Both the position numbers and the translations under genes were made by a program. From Paenibacillus prosopidis (GTDB lineage Bacteria > Bacillota > Bacilli > Paenibacillales > Paenibacillaceae), in assembly GCF_003337375.1 (NCBI RefSeq), contig NZ_QPJD01000013.1, positions 1 through 64,000 of the forward strand: a stretch of 64,000 nt of DNA, given 5' to 3'. The notes beneath the pieces were generated by a model. It made no database searches. It was not told where the DNA came from and was given only the letters and a program-made list of their open reading frames with translations. Shown one piece after another: positions 62,987 to 64,000 of the stretch; the stretch's first letter is position 1, and each line of letters starts with the position of its first letter.

Positions 62987-64000
62987 ATGGCAAAAAGCAG
63001 AAAAGGGAAAAGCCCGAACGGGCGGAAGCCGCTTTTTTATGTTGATAATCCGAAGACTTCCGAGTTAAAGTGGCTGGATGATTTGAACAGAAATAAAGTT
63101 GCTGCGCAGCCACCGGCAGCCAAACCGACTGTAACTGCAACGGATATGAATCAACAGGATGTCAATATTAACGCGCTTGCAGTATCTATGGAACCGGAAG
63201 CAAAACCAGCTCAGGCTGAATTGGAGGAGAATGAGCAGCTTGCATTGATTGAGATTGATGTGTCTGACTTAGTAGAAATATTTGAAGTAAATGAAGAACC
63301 TGAAAAACCTGAAGATTTTGAAGAGCTTGAAGTGATTAGCCAGGAAGAGAAGATGGAGAAGCTTGAGGAAAAGAAAAACCCGAATGCGCCTGTTCCGATC
63401 ATTTATACGGATGATTTGGTCAACTTCGCAGTTACCGCAGAAAAAATAGCGCCAGGCGCTATCGACAGCAGCAAGCTTCGGGCAGGGAGCGTTCAATCCG
63501 ACGCGATTGCCGATTATGCTATAGAGAGCATTCATATTGCGAAAGGTGCCATATATTCCGCTAAAATCGCGCCGGAGTCGGTAACTGGCTATCATTTGAC
63601 TAACAATTCGGTATCCGGCGATAAAATTTTGGATCACTCCATCTCCGGAAGCAAGCTGCAGGATGGAAGCGTTACGTCTGATAAGCTTGCTGATCGTACG
63701 ATAAGCGCTCATAAAATAGAAGAAGGCTCCATCGAATCGAAGCACTTGAAGCCGTTTATCATTTCGTCGGAGCTGCTCGCTGATCAGTCGATTACCGCCG
63801 AAAAAATTAAAAGCGGCGCGATTCAAACGGAAAATTTGGCAAACGAAGTGATTGACAGCTCTAAGCTGGCGGAGGGCTCTGTCACCCGCTCTAAGATCCG
63901 TGATGCGGCTATTTCCGGTGAGAAAATCGAAGCGGAAGCTATTGATAGCACTCATTTGAAGCCCGGTATATTTCTTTCCGAGCATGTTGCAGCAGGTAGC
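62987..64000 (+). CDS. Decapeptide-repeat protein, 3' end outside window
   Basis: An open frame of 338 codons with GAAGGAGAGGG before ATG 62987 and no stop to the edge. Residues 1-50 are basic and then hold PLFYVDNPKTSELKWLDDLN; 50-140 are acidic and low-complexity. From residue 145 a ten-residue repeat begins and runs in strict register for 19 full units: VNFAVTAEKI, APGAIDSSKL, then RAGSVQSDAI, AKGAIYSAKI, QDGSVTSDKL, AEGSVTRSKI and so on, consensus xxGS(I/V)xSxK(L/I). Such a repeat suggests a beta-solenoid or trimeric fibre with one strand per unit. The N-terminus and repeat resemble what I recall of Paenibacillus proteins with a WIAG-tail domain; the C-terminus is needed to confirm. No signal peptide is seen. 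Spore or surface appendage is a guess. Confidence 0.85.
   Translation, partial: MAKSRKGKSPNGRKPLFYVDNPKTSELKWLDDLNRNKVAAQPPAAKPTVTATDMNQQDVNINALAVSMEPEAKPAQAELEENEQLALIEIDVSDLVEIFEVNEEPEKPEDFEELEVISQEEKMEKLEEKKNPNAPVPIIYTDDLVNFAVTAEKIAPGAIDSSKLRAGSVQSDAIADYAIESIHIAKGAIYSAKIAPESVTGYHLTNNSVSGDKILDHSISGSKLQDGSVTSDKLADRTISAHKIEEGSIESKHLKPFIISSELLADQSITAEKIKSGAIQTENLANEVIDSSKLAEGSVTRSKIRDAAISGEKIEAEAIDSTHLKPGIFLSEHVAAGS

Overview
The window reads as a chromosomal piece of a spore-forming Bacillota of the Paenibacillus type. This is inferred from strong AGGAGG-type ribosome binding sites, frequent TTG/GTG starts, homologues of Bacillus sporulation or cortex genes (pdaA, yhbH, a cotSA-like glycosyltransferase, spsI-like rmlA), the SufCDSUB order, and a long decapeptide-repeat protein of a kind I associate with Paenibacillus. 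No phage structural genes, complete insertion sequences or CRISPR arrays were seen.

Layout. 1-1107: the 3' end of a 23S rRNA gene followed by seven intact tRNA genes (Ile, Asn, Ser, Glu, fMet, Thr, Thr, Pro make eight in all with the duplicated Thr) and one decayed tRNA-Pro copy. 1108-1890: pdaA. 2069-5107: a decayed TOTE-type primase-helicase gene with an intact small DNA-binding partner gene. 5166-6329: yhbH (minus). 6593-22731: a large catabolic island holding an ABC importer and every step needed to turn uracil or thymine into central metabolites by the reductive pathway (PreT/PreA, dihydropyrimidinase, two candidate carbamoyl-beta-alanine hydrolases, an omega-aminotransferase, semialdehyde dehydrogenase, alanine dehydrogenase), with a PucR-type regulator. 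22808-29620: an MFS transporter, sbcDC, and small membrane proteins. 29777-48698: a PAS-GGDEF-EAL protein and two HD-GYP proteins (c-di-GMP turnover) interspersed with yunC, methionine salvage (mtnK-mtnA), the suf Fe-S operon, and molybdopterin genes (moeB, a moaD-moaE fusion, moaA). 48834-52319: a YfkAB-like radical SAM protein, a PF01594-type membrane protein, and a glycosyltransferase. 52356-58536: a TPP-riboswitch-controlled thiamin operon thiC-thiF-thiE/S-thiG-thiO. 58737-61055: an AT-rich patch with rmlA, rmlB, a 57-codon ORF and a glycosyltransferase remnant. 61056-62848: an iron-siderophore permease pair, the second broken by an internal deletion. 62987-64000: the start of a long decapeptide-repeat protein that runs off the window.

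The most notable points are: the two opposite sulfur-carrier fusions (MoaD at the N-terminus of MoaE, where its Gly-Gly is internal; ThiS at the C-terminus of ThiE, where its Gly-Gly is terminal), each encoded near its own ThiF/MoeB paralogue; the self-contained pyrimidine-degradation island; a decapeptide repeat that keeps register for about 19 units; the decayed TOTE system; and a 100-bp intergenic repeat present twice. Everything here comes from reading the sequence; no database search was run.
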